DNA of 64,000 bases from Colwellia sp. 20A7 (GCF_009832865.1 NZ_CP047130.1:620001-684000); one strand, 5' to 3'. Shown: positions 1 through 11,301, counted from the first letter of the stretch. A program made the numbers and translations. The notes: a model not told the origin generated them from the sequence alone.

Positions 1-767
1 GCATCAAAAATATCAACATAACCACGGCGAGAAAATCCTTCCGCTTCAAGTAAGCGTAAAGCAGGAACGGTATTATCATGTACCTTATTAATAACCTTTT
101 GCGCTTCTTTACTAAGTAAGTTGACATAAACAGGATATTTAGGCATTAATTCAGCAATAAAGCCTTTATTGCCTATACCTGTTAAGTAGTCAGCTTTGGT
201 AAATTCAATAGATAAAAAGTGTTCTTCAAGCCAGCTATAGAATGGCGATTGGCCATTTTCATCACTAACTCCTCGCATTTCGGCAATGATACAGTCAGAA
301 AAACGCTCTTTATGTTCAGCAATGAATAAAAATCGACAGCGAGATAAAAATCGACCATTGCTGTTTTTTCTATGGCTTTCTTGTAAGAACAGTGTACAAA
401 TTTCAGTTGCACCAGAGTAATCGTTGCAAAGTGCAAGTGTTTCAACGGTATTGTGGATATTTAGCTCACGTGAACTATGGACAACTTTGCCCAAATGATA
501 ATGATAAAAGGCATTATCTAAGCCAACAGCCGCTTCAATTCCCGCAGTACCAACAACTTGCCCTGTTTCAATATCTTCCATCACAAATAAGTAGCCTTGG
601 CTACCAGGTTGGTTTACTTGAGTTTTAAAAGACTCTTCTGAGTGACTAATACGTTTTCTAAGTATTTCTTCATTAACTGGCAATGAAGTAAAACCATGGC
701 CAGACTCAATAGCTATACGATGTAAGTCGTCATAATCAGTCATTTTAATAGGACGGATGATAATCAT
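1..767 (-). CDS. astA: Arginine N-succinyltransferase (partial, C-terminus missing)
   Basis: Catalyses the first step of the AST pathway, succinyl transfer from succinyl-CoA to arginine, in the cytoplasm. Translating the minus strand from the ATG at 765-767 gives an open frame of 255 residues that runs off base 1; the family is about 340 residues, so roughly a quarter is missing. The N-terminus (MIIIRPI) and the segments TSLPVNEE, ICTLFL and AEMRGVSDE..SPFYSWLEEHF are those of AstA, with a GNAT-like fold. It lies 76 bases downstream of argD on the same strand, the pabA-argD-astA arrangement common in Vibrio and Shewanella relatives, so the two are probably co-transcribed. The call is secure; only the end is unseen. 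Confidence 0.93.
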   Translation of the reverse strand, partial: MIIIRPIKMTDYDDLHRIAIESGHGFTSLPVNEEILRKRISHSEESFKTQVNQPGSQGYLFVMEDIETGQVVGTAGIEAAVGLDNAFYHYHLGKVVHSSRELNIHNTVETLALCNDYSGATEICTLFLQESHRKNSNGRFLSRCRFLFIAEHKERFSDCIIAEMRGVSDENGQSPFYSWLEEHFLSIEFTKADYLTGIGNKGFIAELMPKYPVYVNLLSKEAQKVINKVHDNTVPALRLLEAEGFSRRGYVDIFD

Positions 768-843
768 AAGTAATTCTCGATGATTAAAAGAAGTGCTTGC
801 TAGCCTTAAGTAAGGTAGCAAGCGTATTGAATAGCTATGTGAA

Positions 844-2136
<1,293 letters not shown>

Positions 2137-2258
2137 CTAATAATATTGTTCAGTGTTTCAAAAACAGAAGGTTATTATGACAGGAAAAATTATCGCTGTC
2201 TTGCTAGTGAATACCGCAAGCCATTAAAAACAAAGGCCTACCGTGTTTTATTCAAATA

Positions 2259-2276
2259 TAATGAATATTTATTGCA
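2259..2276 (-). promoter_or_regulatory. Possible ArgR box upstream of argD
   Basis: In the 334-base gap between the HDOD gene and argD the sequence reads TAATGAATATTTATTGCA. The left half matches the ARG-box half-site TGAAT exactly; the right half (ATTGC) matches ATTCA at three of five positions. An extra ATTCA half-site lies just before it at 2250-2254. ArgR control of argD is established in enterics; that this site is used is an inference. I see no gene in the rest of the gap. Confidence 0.3.
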
Positions 2277-2392
2277 TGAAATAAAACGATTAAAAGATAG
2301 CTTTGTATAAGGCAGGGAGTTGACTTACTAAAAATGGATTATTAATGTTTTTAATAAATAATCAAAAATAAATTAGTAAAAAAGAGAAGGAA

Positions 2393-3538
2393 CTAGTTAA
2401 ATTTTAACTTTATATGGTCAATATCACTTTTTTTAAGCAAGGAAAGCTCAGTTTTATTGAGTTTTACAGACTCAAAAAGCGCTAAAGCTTCTTCCGTATT
2501 TATTAAATTATCTTTGGCGAGGTTACGGTAACAAACATACGCTTTAGCCTTAGTCACTATTTGTGCAATTGGGCACATTTTATCAATGGTGTCAGTATAA
2601 GCTAAGTCAAACATTGGCTCAGTGATTGGTAAGCGATCAAAGTTCATAAATTCCACTAATTCAGCGGATAGCTTACTACTACGTAAAACTAATTGTTCAA
2701 GCAACAATTCAGGCGGGTTTTCAATTTTAACGAGAATATCATGCAAGGGTTTATCTTTAGCATCAAAAGCGTCTCGTAATTCTTGTTTGTACATTCGGTT
2801 GTAAGTATTTAAAAAGCAGCGAGTTATGGCTAATTGACCAAGGTTGGACAACATACCGGTAGCGAAGGCAATATAGGTATTAGCGCCAGAGTGCTCAGCA
2901 AGAACGCTTGAAGCTAATGCGAGCGATAAACTATCATTCCATAACTTGCGTTTCATTAAATTAAAAGGGGCAGTGCTTTTTGGTAACCAATGCTTCAAAA
3001 TAAACGTAGGCATGACTAGTTTTAAATTATCTAAGCCTATGTAACTAAGCGCAAGCTTAGCATCACTAACTTGTACATCGGCTCGTTTTCGATATTGAGG
3101 CTTATTAACTAAACTTATTAAGTCACCTGCAAGCCAAGGCAGTGAGGTAGCTAGAGGCTTGATTTTATTAATAGAGGTAGAGCGTAAAGAAAGTAGTTCT
3201 AAGATTGTTGGTGCTTCTTCTTCAATATTGAGCACACTGGTATACAAGTAGGCTTTATTATCAAACTCTTCATTTACTTGTTTATTTACTTGTGCAAAAA
3301 ATGTCGCCATAACTTGTTGGCGAAAATGTTCTTTGCCATGATCCGCGACCATCTTTTCTTGCCGCGCAGTTTCTTCTACCGATAATAACTTTCTACGGCG
3401 ATTTTTTTGCTCACTACCTTGAGATTCGACGAGATTGACTTTACCTCGACGTTGCTCAGCAAAACTTTTACTTATAGATAAACTAATCGCTTGTTGGTAT
3501 ATAGTAGAAGTTATGTCGTTGTTTTCAAAGAAGTGCAT
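2393..3538 (-). CDS. HDOD domain signalling protein
   Basis: A 381-residue cytoplasmic protein. Residues about 90-330 look like an HDOD domain, a catalytically degenerate relative of HD phosphohydrolases. Typical segments are ILELLSLRSTSINKIKPLATSLPWLAGDLISLVNKPQYRKRADVQVSDAKLALSYIGL and IAFATGMLSNLGQLA. The N-terminal 70 residues are charged and rich in Arg, Lys and Glu, with no recognisable domain. There is no output GGDEF or EAL domain. HDOD proteins are known as adaptors in bacterial signalling, but the role of this one cannot be read from the sequence. It sits between pabA and argD, which are adjacent in many relatives, so it appears inserted into that cluster. Confidence 0.8.
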   Translation of the reverse strand: MHFFENNDITSTIYQQAISLSISKSFAEQRRGKVNLVESQGSEQKNRRRKLLSVEETARQEKMVADHGKEHFRQQVMATFFAQVNKQVNEEFDNKAYLYTSVLNIEEEAPTILELLSLRSTSINKIKPLATSLPWLAGDLISLVNKPQYRKRADVQVSDAKLALSYIGLDNLKLVMPTFILKHWLPKSTAPFNLMKRKLWNDSLSLALASSVLAEHSGANTYIAFATGMLSNLGQLAITRCFLNTYNRMYKQELRDAFDAKDKPLHDILVKIENPPELLLEQLVLRSSKLSAELVEFMNFDRLPITEPMFDLAYTDTIDKMCPIAQIVTKAKAYVCYRNLAKDNLINTEEALALFESVKLNKTELSLLKKSDIDHIKLKFN

Positions 3539-3669
3539 AAGGCTTGATTCATGTATAACAAGTTACTCTTTTACTTTAAAAGAGTATAACGTAAGGGTTG
3601 ATTCTAAGGTGATTGGTTTGTGTTATCAAAGTATTAATGCGATAAAAAAAATTTCTTTAATTTTTAGAG

Positions 3670-4263
3670 CTAATCTTGTGAAGAGTACATTGTTAAAAAA
3701 TTCTTCAAAAGAGCTTGGCCTTGCTCTGTTAGAATTGATTCGGGATGAAATTGAACACTACATAAGGCAAGTTCTTTATGTTGTAACGCCATTATTTCAT
3801 CATTATTGCCTTGTTCATCAAGACTCCAAGCGGTAACTACTAATTCACTAGGTAAAGAAGCTTGATCAACTATCAGTGAGTGATATCGAGTGACTTGCAA
3901 AGAGGGTTTGAGCTGTTCAAATAAACCAGTAGCATTATGACTAATAATACTTGTTTTACCATGCATCAATTTTTTTGCTTTTACTATTTTAGCGCCATAA
4001 TGTTGGGCAATGCATTGATGGCCTAAACAAACACCGAGTAAAGGAATTTTACCCGCAAAATTTTCTACTACCGCTAATGATATGCCTGCATTGTCTGGAT
4101 CGCAGGGGCCTGGAGAGATAACTAAATAATCAGGTTTGAGGCGAGTAATTTCCTCTATACTAATTTCATCATGGCGAAAAACTTTGACTTCTTGCCCTAA
4201 TGCTTGGAAGTAATGCACTAAATTAAAAGTAAATGAGTCGTAATTATCTATCATTAATAACAA
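3670..4263 (-). CDS. pabA: Aminodeoxychorismate/anthranilate synthase glutaminase subunit
   Basis: Class I glutamine amidotransferase of 197 residues that releases ammonia from glutamine for the chorismate-using partner subunit (PabB or TrpE). The full signature is present: N-terminal [16 protein letters not shown], oxyanion motif SPGPCDP (50-56), the nucleophile Cys79 in GVCLGHQ, and the His173-x-Glu175 pair in FHPES. PabA and TrpG proteins are hard to tell apart by sequence. The neighbourhood (pabA-argD-astA, no trp genes nearby) and the short stand-alone form favour folate synthesis. No partner subunit is in the window, so an amphibolic role in tryptophan synthesis stays possible. Confidence 0.92.
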   Translation of the reverse strand: MLLMIDNYDSFTFNLVHYFQALGQEVKVFRHDEISIEEITRLKPDYLVISPGPCDPDNAGISLAVVENFAGKIPLLGVCLGHQCIAQHYGAKIVKAKKLMHGKTSIISHNATGLFEQLKPSLQVTRYHSLIVDQASLPSELVVTAWSLDEQGNNDEIMALQHKELALCSVQFHPESILTEQGQALLKNFLTMYSSQD

Positions 4264-4478
4264 AATGGATGAGCCTAGCCATGAAAACCGGGGCTATTCT
4301 AATATTTTTAACTAGAAGTTGGAAGTGAGAAAGTTGTACAAGGCTATCTTTATCTATTGTTTGTAAATAAGGCTTTGATGCTACTCAAAACCTTATTTTG
4401 GCTTATTTGTGCTTAATTTTGCACAGTCTTTCTTAGCAGAGTTATTAAATGCTAGTTTATATAACGCTGAATAGGATA

Positions 4479-5717
4479 TTAGGAATGCTTAACTACAACA
4501 TCACTCATAGCGATTGATGAGCAACATAAAATATAACCTTCTTGATGTTCTTGTGCAGTTAAGCCACCACTATCATCCATTAAGGTTTGTCTTACTTCCC
4601 CACTGATAAGTTTTGCTCTACAGCGACCACACATGCCAGCGCGACATGAGTAAGGTAAAATAAGTCCAGCATCTTCACCATGCTCTAGTAGTGTTTTTGC
4701 TTTCTCGTTGGTTACTTGGTCTAAAGCAGATACTTTGATGCTTTTGTTCCATTTTTCAAAGGCAATGGTTAATTTTTTGTTTGCGGGAGGAGTAACAATA
4801 TCGTTAGTGGTATCATCTTTTGGTAAATCATCTATCGGCAAATTATCTATCTCCTGTGTGGCTTTAGGACTAATGAATGTTGGCGGATTTTGTGTGCTTA
4901 AAACGGTTAATGTATCACCTTGGCTTATGGTCCCTTTATTAAGTGCTATTAAATTTTGACCAAATAACACCTCACCATTATCATCTCGTCTAAATGATTT
5001 TAACATTTTTAATGGTTGTTGCTGTGGGTGTTTCTCACCATTTGTTGGATTAATTGTAGTAAATATACAGCGTTCACAAGGTTTACTTACTTTAAATTCT
5101 ACTTCACCAATACGAATATGTTGCCAACCATCTTCAGCAAAAGGAAGGCAGTCATCAACGACAATATTTGGACGAAATTGTGCCATGGAAACATCTTGTT
5201 GTAAGCTATTATGCGGGTTAGCTAGCAGCCGTTCATTAAGTTCGTTTAATGATGCTTGGGAAATAAGTAGCAGAGGGTAGCCATCAGCAAAAGCGACTTT
5301 TCTTGATTCATCCGTATTAGGCTTTTTTTCTCGGTGAGAATTTTGGCCAAAATACAATAGTTCACAAGGTCGTTGTAAGTAATCACTAAACCAGTTACTC
5401 GCTTTTTGCGAGCAAAACTGTCCATTAACCTCATCACCCCAAACCGTCACTTTATGATATTGGTCGGTAAATTCTTTATACGATAATGTTAGCACTTCCA
5501 TATTAGGTGCTGACAAGACTAATCCTTGACTGGTCATTGTTGTTTGTACCAAACATAACTTTGGCTCTGTTCTCGCTGTGATAAATTGTCCTGAAGGATC
5601 GCAAACAATAAAGCGTCTATCAAAGGCTAATCCAAGCTCATGAACCTTTGAATTAGGTAAACTTATACCTGCTGTCGATTTAATAGGGTAAATATGAATA
5701 CTGCTAACTTTTGTCAT
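4479..5717 (-). CDS. ycbX: MOSC domain protein with C-terminal 2Fe-2S ferredoxin
   Basis: A 412-residue protein with an N-terminal MOSC beta-barrel (about 1-95), a MOSC domain (about 105-275, with KPCERCIFTTINPTNGE holding the conserved cysteine) and a plant-type ferredoxin domain (about 315-412). The cluster ligands are Cys358, Cys363, Cys366 and Cys398 (CX4CX2CX31C). This is the architecture of E. coli YcbX, which uses molybdenum cofactor to detoxify N-hydroxylated bases. A linker of about 35 residues, rich in Asp, Asn, Pro and Thr (280-315), joins the MOSC and ferredoxin parts and makes the protein longer than E. coli YcbX (369). It is transcribed divergently from mpl across a 97-base gap. 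Function is inferred from the family. Confidence 0.88.
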   Translation of the reverse strand: MTKVSSIHIYPIKSTAGISLPNSKVHELGLAFDRRFIVCDPSGQFITARTEPKLCLVQTTMTSQGLVLSAPNMEVLTLSYKEFTDQYHKVTVWGDEVNGQFCSQKASNWFSDYLQRPCELLYFGQNSHREKKPNTDESRKVAFADGYPLLLISQASLNELNERLLANPHNSLQQDVSMAQFRPNIVVDDCLPFAEDGWQHIRIGEVEFKVSKPCERCIFTTINPTNGEKHPQQQPLKMLKSFRRDDNGEVLFGQNLIALNKGTISQGDTLTVLSTQNPPTFISPKATQEIDNLPIDDLPKDDTTNDIVTPPANKKLTIAFEKWNKSIKVSALDQVTNEKAKTLLEHGEDAGLILPYSCRAGMCGRCRAKLISGEVRQTLMDDSGGLTAQEHQEGYILCCSSIAMSDVVVKHS

Positions 5718-5814
5718 TTCTGTATATTGTCCGATATTTTTTTACTTGTCATAAGTGGATACGTTATATTAACCCTTATAATCTTTCACCTACTTTCAGT
5801 ACTTTTTTTGGCTC

Positions 5815-7197
5815 ATGACAAATAAAATTCAACATATACACATTCTTGGTATTTGCGGCACCTTTATGGGCGGCATTGCAGCATTAGCGAAAGAGCTGGG
5901 TTTTCGCGTAACAGGATGCGATGCTCAGGTTTACCCACCAATGAGTACACAACTAGAAAAACTTGGCATTGAATTAATGCAAGGCTATAAAACAGAGCAT
6001 TTTGATGATGAGCCAGATTTGGTCATCATTGGTAATGCTATGTCTCGTGGTAATGTGATGGTGGAGTATATACTTGACCGAAATATTCCCTATATTTCAG
6101 GTCCTCAATGGTTATTAGAAAATGTTTTGAAAAACTGTTGGGTACTTGCTGTCTCTGGTACACATGGTAAAACAACAACGAGTAGCATGCTTACTTGGAT
6201 TTTAGAGTACGCACAATTATCGCCAGGTTTTCTTATTGGTGGTGTACCTCAAAATTTTGATTGTTCAGCGCGATTAGGCAATGCACCTTTTTTTGTTATT
6301 GAAGCCGATGAATACGATACCGCCTTTTTTGATAAACGCTCTAAATTTGTGCATTATCGTCCAAGAACATTAGTTATCAATAATTTAGAGTTTGATCATG
6401 GCGATATCTTTAATGATTTATCTGATATTCAACGCCAATTTCATCACCTTATCCGAATGGTGCCTAGCAATGGTTTAATTTTATCACCAAAGAATGAAGG
6501 CGCGATTAACGAAACATTAGCAATGGGCTGCTGGACCCCAACAGAGAAAAGCGACAGTGATAAAGGTTGGCAAGCTAATAAAATAGTTGCTGATGGGAGT
6601 GAATTTATTGTTACTTTTAATGGTAAAGAACAGGGCATTGTTAAGTGGGGACTCATTGGCGACTTTAATATTGATAATGCATTAATGGCTATTGCTGCAG
6701 CCAGACATGCTGGAGTACCAAGTCATATTGCTATTGAAGCTTTAGCCGAGTTTGTTAATACTAAACGACGTTTAGAATTACGGGGCACAGTAAATCAAAT
6801 TAAAGTTTATGATGATTTTGCTCACCATCCAACAGCGATTGCTAAAACCCTTGCCGGCGTTAGAGCGCAAGTTGATAGTAATAATGTTCCAGGCCGTGTT
6901 ATTGCAGTATTAGAGCCTCGTTCTAATACGATGAAATCTGGTGTACACCAAGACACCTTGCCTGGTTCATTAGCTCAAGCGGATCAAGTGTTTTTATTTC
7001 AAGGTGAACAAGTCAGGTGGTCAGTCAGTGATTTAATTAGTAACTGTCAACAGCCTTGTATTGTCGAAGATGATATTAATCAGTTAGTGAATGAAATTAC
7101 GAATTATGCGCAAGCTGGGGATAGTATTGTTGTGATGAGTAATGGTTCATTCTGTTCTATTCACGAAAAATTACTTCAACGTCTTCACTTGAAATAG
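5815..7197 (+). CDS. mpl: UDP-MurNAc:L-alanyl-gamma-D-glutamyl-meso-DAP ligase
   Basis: Peptidoglycan recycling enzyme that joins the murein tripeptide released from the wall to UDP-MurNAc, using ATP, in the cytoplasm. At 460 residues it has the family length. It shows the Mur-ligase N-terminal segment HILGICGTFMGGIA, the ATP-binding loop SGTHGKTTT (114-122), the central EADEYDTAFFDKRSKFVHYRP signature that separates Mpl from MurC, the C-terminal DDFAHHPTAI, and EPRSNTMKSG. It starts 97 bases from the divergent ycbX start, so both promoters lie in that gap. The call is secure. Confidence 0.96.
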   Translation: MTNKIQHIHILGICGTFMGGIAALAKELGFRVTGCDAQVYPPMSTQLEKLGIELMQGYKTEHFDDEPDLVIIGNAMSRGNVMVEYILDRNIPYISGPQWLLENVLKNCWVLAVSGTHGKTTTSSMLTWILEYAQLSPGFLIGGVPQNFDCSARLGNAPFFVIEADEYDTAFFDKRSKFVHYRPRTLVINNLEFDHGDIFNDLSDIQRQFHHLIRMVPSNGLILSPKNEGAINETLAMGCWTPTEKSDSDKGWQANKIVADGSEFIVTFNGKEQGIVKWGLIGDFNIDNALMAIAAARHAGVPSHIAIEALAEFVNTKRRLELRGTVNQIKVYDDFAHHPTAIAKTLAGVRAQVDSNNVPGRVIAVLEPRSNTMKSGVHQDTLPGSLAQADQVFLFQGEQVRWSVSDLISNCQQPCIVEDDINQLVNEITNYAQAGDSIVVMSNGSFCSIHEKLLQRLHLK

Positions 7198-7377
7198 GTC
7201 ACGTTACTCCCTTTGCTAAGCAAGTGACTTGTTTGGTGATTATCATTTAAAGTTAAGATTGATTGTATTATATTGTATGCAATCAAGCTTAGCTTGAAGC
7301 TATTCCACTATGATCTGAAACTATATTATATATATATGGTTTTGGCACATAAAAATAATCGAATAAAGGACTGTAGT

Positions 7378-10300
7378 ATGTCGAAATACCTTCAGAAAAT
7401 CATTACTGCCGGAATGATGTTAACAATGTCAGCATCTATAGTGAGCGTTAATGCCCAGACGAAAGAACTTAAAGAAGAAAAGGCCACTTGGTCGGTCAAC
7501 TCACCACAAGGCGTATTTAAAAATGCGAGCATAGATGTTACTTCTGGTACATGGATGAATGTTGATGTTAGTCCAGACGGAACTACGCTACTTTTTGATT
7601 TACTTGGTGATATTTATACCATGCCCATTTCTGGTGGTGAAGCGACACCATTAATGACGGATATAGCATGGCAAATGCAGCCAAAGTTTAGTCCAGATGG
7701 TAAGCATATAGCGTTTACTTCCGATGAGGATGGTGGCGACAATTTATGGATTATGAACCGTGATGGTAGTAATGGCAAAGCTGTTTCAACAGAGCAATTT
7801 CGTTTATTAAATAGTCCTGCATGGTCTCCTGACGGTAATTACTTAATTGGCAGAAAACATTATTCAAGTACTCGTTCTTTAGGGGCAGGTGAGGTTTGGC
7901 TTTATCACAAAGCCGGCGGAAGCGGTGTAATGCTAACTAAAAGAGCTAATGAACAAAAAGATTTAGGTGAACCTGCTTACTCTGCGGATGGTAAGTATGT
8001 TTACTTCTCTCAAGATGCGACACCGGGCAAGACTTTCCATTATTCAAAAGATTCAGTGAAAGGTATATATAAAATAAAACGCTTGGAATTAGCCACAGGC
8101 GAAATTGATACCATTATTAGTGGTAAGGGGGGCGCTATTCGTCCAACCCCGTCACCTGATGGAAAATACCTGGCCTTTATTAGCCGTGATGATTTCTCTT
8201 CAAACCTATATTTATACGATTTAACCAGTGGTAAAGAAACAAAGATCTATGAAGATTTAGAACGTGATCTACAAGAAACATGGGCGATTCATGGTGTTTA
8301 TCCTAATATTGCTTGGACGCCGAAGAGCGACAGTTTAGTTTTTTGGAATGGCGGAAAAATAAACCGTTTAGATATTACTTCTAAAAAATCATCGGTCATT
8401 GATTTTCATGTGAAAACTGTTAAAAAAATTCAACAATCATTGCAATTTAAGCAGAATTTACCACAAGATAAATTCAACGTAAAAATGCTTCGTGATGTTG
8501 AAATATCGCCAGATGGCGATAAGGTTGTCTTTGAATCTATGGGGCATATATATACGCGTAATATTAATAACGGTAAAGCGCAAGGTAAGGCGAAACGATT
8601 AACTAAACAACAAAGCCATTATGAATTAAACCCAAGCTTTTCTCGTGATGGTAAAAATATTGTTTATGCTACATGGAATGACGATAAACAAGGCCAGATT
8701 CGTGTTGTTTCGAGTAGAGGGGGTAAAGGCAAATCGTTATTAAATGAGCCAGGGAAATACATTGAGCCAACTGTTTCTCCTGACGGAAAAACAGTGGTAT
8801 ACCGTAAAATATCAGGCGGCTATATTACTCAGCCAACTTGGGATCTTAATACGGGAATTTATGCGATATCAGCCAAGGGTGAGCGCAAAGATCGTAAACC
8901 TGTTCTCATTACTAAAGATGGCATACAGCCCCATTTCGGCAGCAGCAATAATAATATTTACGTAATGCGCAATGGTGAAAAACCGCAATTAGCGTATGTG
9001 AGTCTTGATGGAAAAGAAGACAGAGCTCTTTATCAAGGAGAGTTTGCTACTGAGTATAACGTATCACCTAACGGTAAATATTTAGCTTTTGCAGAACGTT
9101 TTAAAGTATTTGTAACCCCTTTTGTTGAACGTGGTGATGTTATTACTATTGGTCCTAAAGGAGGTAATTTCCCTGTTAAACAATTATCAATGCGTGCAGG
9201 TGAAGGGATTAATTGGAATAGTGATTCAGATGAACTGTACTGGAGTTTAGGTGCTAATTTATTTCAAGCGAATATTACTGATCTTTTTGCAATAACTGAT
9301 GCTGTGGATAAGAAAGAAAGTATTGATGACACGTCTAAAGAGGCATTAGCAACAGAAGTAACTAAAACTTACCTTGGCTACACTAGTGCTGTTGACAAGC
9401 CTTCAGGTATAGTTGCTTTTGTGGGTGGTAAAGTGATTACCATGGAAGGCGATAAAGTTATCGAGAATGGTACTGTTTTGGTTGAAGGTAATATAATCAA
9501 AGCGATAGGTAGTAAGTCAGATGTTACTATTCCTTCTTCAGCTATTGTTATCGATATAACTGGCAAGAGTATTATGCCAGGGCTCATTGATGCACATGCA
9601 CATGGTCCACAAGGTAACAATCAAATAATTCCTCAACAGAACTGGAAAAACTATGCCGGTTTAGCTTTGGGAGTTACCAGTATTCATGATCCATCTAATG
9701 ACACTAACGAATTTTTCGCTGCGAGTGAAATGCAAAAAGCAGGAAAAATTGTTGCGGCGCGTTTATTTTCAACAGGAAAAATCCTTTATGGCGCCAATGC
9801 TGCTGGATATACGGCACATGTGGATAGTTTAGATGATGCTAAGTTTCATGTTGAGCGCTTAAAAGAAGCGGGCGCTTTTAGTGTAAAAAGCTACAATCAA
9901 CCACGCAGAAATCAACGTCAGCAATTTATTCAAGCGGCACGAGAGTTGAATATGTTGGTAGTTCCTGAAGGTGGATCTTTATTACAGCATAATTTAACTA
10001 TGTTAGTTGATGGTCATACAACCTTAGAGCATTCAATTCCTGTGGCTAATATTTACGACGACGTGAAGCAGTTATGGTCGCAATCTGAAATGGCATATAC
10101 GCCTACGCTTGTCGTTGCCTATGGCGGAATTTGGGGAGAGAACTACTGGTATGATAAAACTGATGTTTGGTTACATCCTCGTTTAAGTAAGTATGTACCA
10201 AGTGAGTTTTTACAACCTAGAGCGATGCGTAGACCAAAAGCGCCATTGCATCACTATAATCACTTTAGTGTTGCTAAGGTGGCTAAAGAATTACAAGACT

Positions 10301-10641
10301 TAGGCATTAAAGTTAATTCAGGTGGTCATGGACAACGTGAAGGACTGGCGATGCACTGGGAAATGTGGATGATGGCGCAAGGTGGAATGACACCATTACA
10401 AGCATTAAAAACAGCGACTATATCCTCAGCGCAAACGTTAGGCTTAGATGACCAGCTTGGCTCAATTAAAACAGGTAAGTTAGCCGATTTAATTGTTGTT
10501 GATGGTGATGTTAGTCAAGATATACGACAAAGTGATAAAGTAATTTATACTATGCTTAATGGTCGTTTATACAATGCTGAAACTATGGATGAAGTAGGGC
10601 ATTATGATAATAAGCGTGCTAAGTTCTATTTCGAGAATTAA
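7378..10641 (+). CDS. Secreted TolB-like propeller/amidohydrolase fusion
   Basis: A large exported protein of 1087 residues from the start chosen here. Residues 1-27 are a signal peptide (MSKYLQKIITAGMMLTMSAS, cut near NAQ). Residues about 40-670 hold many repeats of the form SPDGK/W, a TolB/WD40-like (PD40) beta-propeller. Residues about 690-1087 form an amidohydrolase with the metal motif DAHAHG, further likely metal histidines in LEHSIP and SGGHGQ, and the GSIKTGKLADLIVVDGD C-terminus shared with imidazolonepropionase-type enzymes. The frame is open back to 7273, but the ATG at 7378 has an AAAGGA ribosome site and begins the signal peptide. The substrate is unknown; dipeptidase- or lactonase-like hydrolysis in the periplasm is a guess. 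Confidence 0.85.
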   Translation: MSKYLQKIITAGMMLTMSASIVSVNAQTKELKEEKATWSVNSPQGVFKNASIDVTSGTWMNVDVSPDGTTLLFDLLGDIYTMPISGGEATPLMTDIAWQMQPKFSPDGKHIAFTSDEDGGDNLWIMNRDGSNGKAVSTEQFRLLNSPAWSPDGNYLIGRKHYSSTRSLGAGEVWLYHKAGGSGVMLTKRANEQKDLGEPAYSADGKYVYFSQDATPGKTFHYSKDSVKGIYKIKRLELATGEIDTIISGKGGAIRPTPSPDGKYLAFISRDDFSSNLYLYDLTSGKETKIYEDLERDLQETWAIHGVYPNIAWTPKSDSLVFWNGGKINRLDITSKKSSVIDFHVKTVKKIQQSLQFKQNLPQDKFNVKMLRDVEISPDGDKVVFESMGHIYTRNINNGKAQGKAKRLTKQQSHYELNPSFSRDGKNIVYATWNDDKQGQIRVVSSRGGKGKSLLNEPGKYIEPTVSPDGKTVVYRKISGGYITQPTWDLNTGIYAISAKGERKDRKPVLITKDGIQPHFGSSNNNIYVMRNGEKPQLAYVSLDGKEDRALYQGEFATEYNVSPNGKYLAFAERFKVFVTPFVERGDVITIGPKGGNFPVKQLSMRAGEGINWNSDSDELYWSLGANLFQANITDLFAITDAVDKKESIDDTSKEALATEVTKTYLGYTSAVDKPSGIVAFVGGKVITMEGDKVIENGTVLVEGNIIKAIGSKSDVTIPSSAIVIDITGKSIMPGLIDAHAHGPQGNNQIIPQQNWKNYAGLALGVTSIHDPSNDTNEFFAASEMQKAGKIVAARLFSTGKILYGANAAGYTAHVDSLDDAKFHVERLKEAGAFSVKSYNQPRRNQRQQFIQAARELNMLVVPEGGSLLQHNLTMLVDGHTTLEHSIPVANIYDDVKQLWSQSEMAYTPTLVVAYGGIWGENYWYDKTDVWLHPRLSKYVPSEFLQPRAMRRPKAPLHHYNHFSVAKVAKELQDLGIKVNSGGHGQREGLAMHWEMWMMAQGGMTPLQALKTATISSAQTLGLDDQLGSIKTGKLADLIVVDGDVSQDIRQSDKVIYTMLNGRLYNAETMDEVGHYDNKRAKFYFEN

Positions 10642-10692
10642 CCAAGCGATATGACGACAAGTAATAAGAGTTATCTTTTTATTACAGTGTTA

Positions 10693-10736
10693 TATGCCTG
10701 TTTATAAAGTAAATATATACCTGCTAAACAGGCATA
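10693..10736. terminator. 12-bp inverted repeat after the amidohydrolase gene
   Basis: TATGCCTGTTTA (10693-10704) and its exact complement TAAACAGGCATA (10725-10736) enclose a 20-base AT-rich loop, 52 bases after the stop codon. No run of T follows at once, so termination is likely but not certain. Confidence 0.5.
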
Positions 10737-10785
10737 ATAAGTTCATTTTCTTAGATTAGCATAATAAGTTCATTTTCTTAGATTA
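10732..10785. repeat. Perfect tandem duplication, 2 x 27 bp
   Basis: Two identical adjacent 27-base units, 10732-10758 and 10759-10785, beginning GCATAATAAG. The first unit starts inside the right arm of the hairpin at 10693-10736. Perfect identity suggests recent replication slippage. The rest of the 660-base gap up to rraA holds the 162-bp element and a short degenerate tandem (CAAAAGCACCCTCAA twice, near 11178-11211). I see no gene there. Confidence 0.85.
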
Positions 10786-10825
10786 GAGTAGATTCGTTTA
10801 AATTAAATGGTTAGCTTTTATAATT

Positions 10826-10987
10826 ATACCAATCTCACTAGCTATGTGATCATTTCTACTTGCTAAAATCACCAACTACATCGTTATTTATTTAATAATT
10901 AGAACAACTAGTTATTGCAATAAATGCCTTGTATTTGGCAATTTTTTCTACGTATAAAATTGTTCACTTAATTAATGAAACTGGTAT
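10826..10987 (+). mobile_element. 162-bp MITE-like repeat, copy A
   Basis: One of three 162-bp copies of the same sequence in the window. It begins ATACCAATCTCACTA and ends AATGAAACTGGTAT. The ends are imperfect inverted repeats over about 30 bases (ATACCA-T-TCA-TA-TA-GTGA). It carries no open reading frame of note. Size, terminal repeats and dispersed copies fit a non-autonomous element mobilised in trans; this is inferred from structure. Confidence 0.8.
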
Positions 10988-11301
10988 TAACCATTTTTTC
11001 ACTTAAATTTTTTCATTTAAAGGATAGCGAGTGAATTTAAGTCGCTAAGGTAAGAAAAACGATAGAAGATTTATAGGGGGTGAAACTGAGTACAAGGGGA
11101 TATTTATTAATAGATAATAACTCTCAATGAAATAGTGCTATGGCTAAAATAATTGGCTACTACGGTTATTCACACTGAAGCAAAAGCACCCTCAAACAAA
11201 AGCACCCTCAAGCGAATGCAGTGACTAACCCTTATTGCGCTGTTCTACTAATAAATACTCTTTAATGTTTTTGGGCTTCCCCCAAGTTATTAAATTTTAT
11301 T

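Noticed and set aside
2177..2227. 16-codon frame upstream of argD on the plus strand
   Set aside because: Opposite strand to argD, no terminator/antiterminator pair and no run of arginine codons, so not an attenuator leader.
10732..10785. Possible start of a CRISPR array
   Set aside because: The two units abut without spacers and there are no cas genes.
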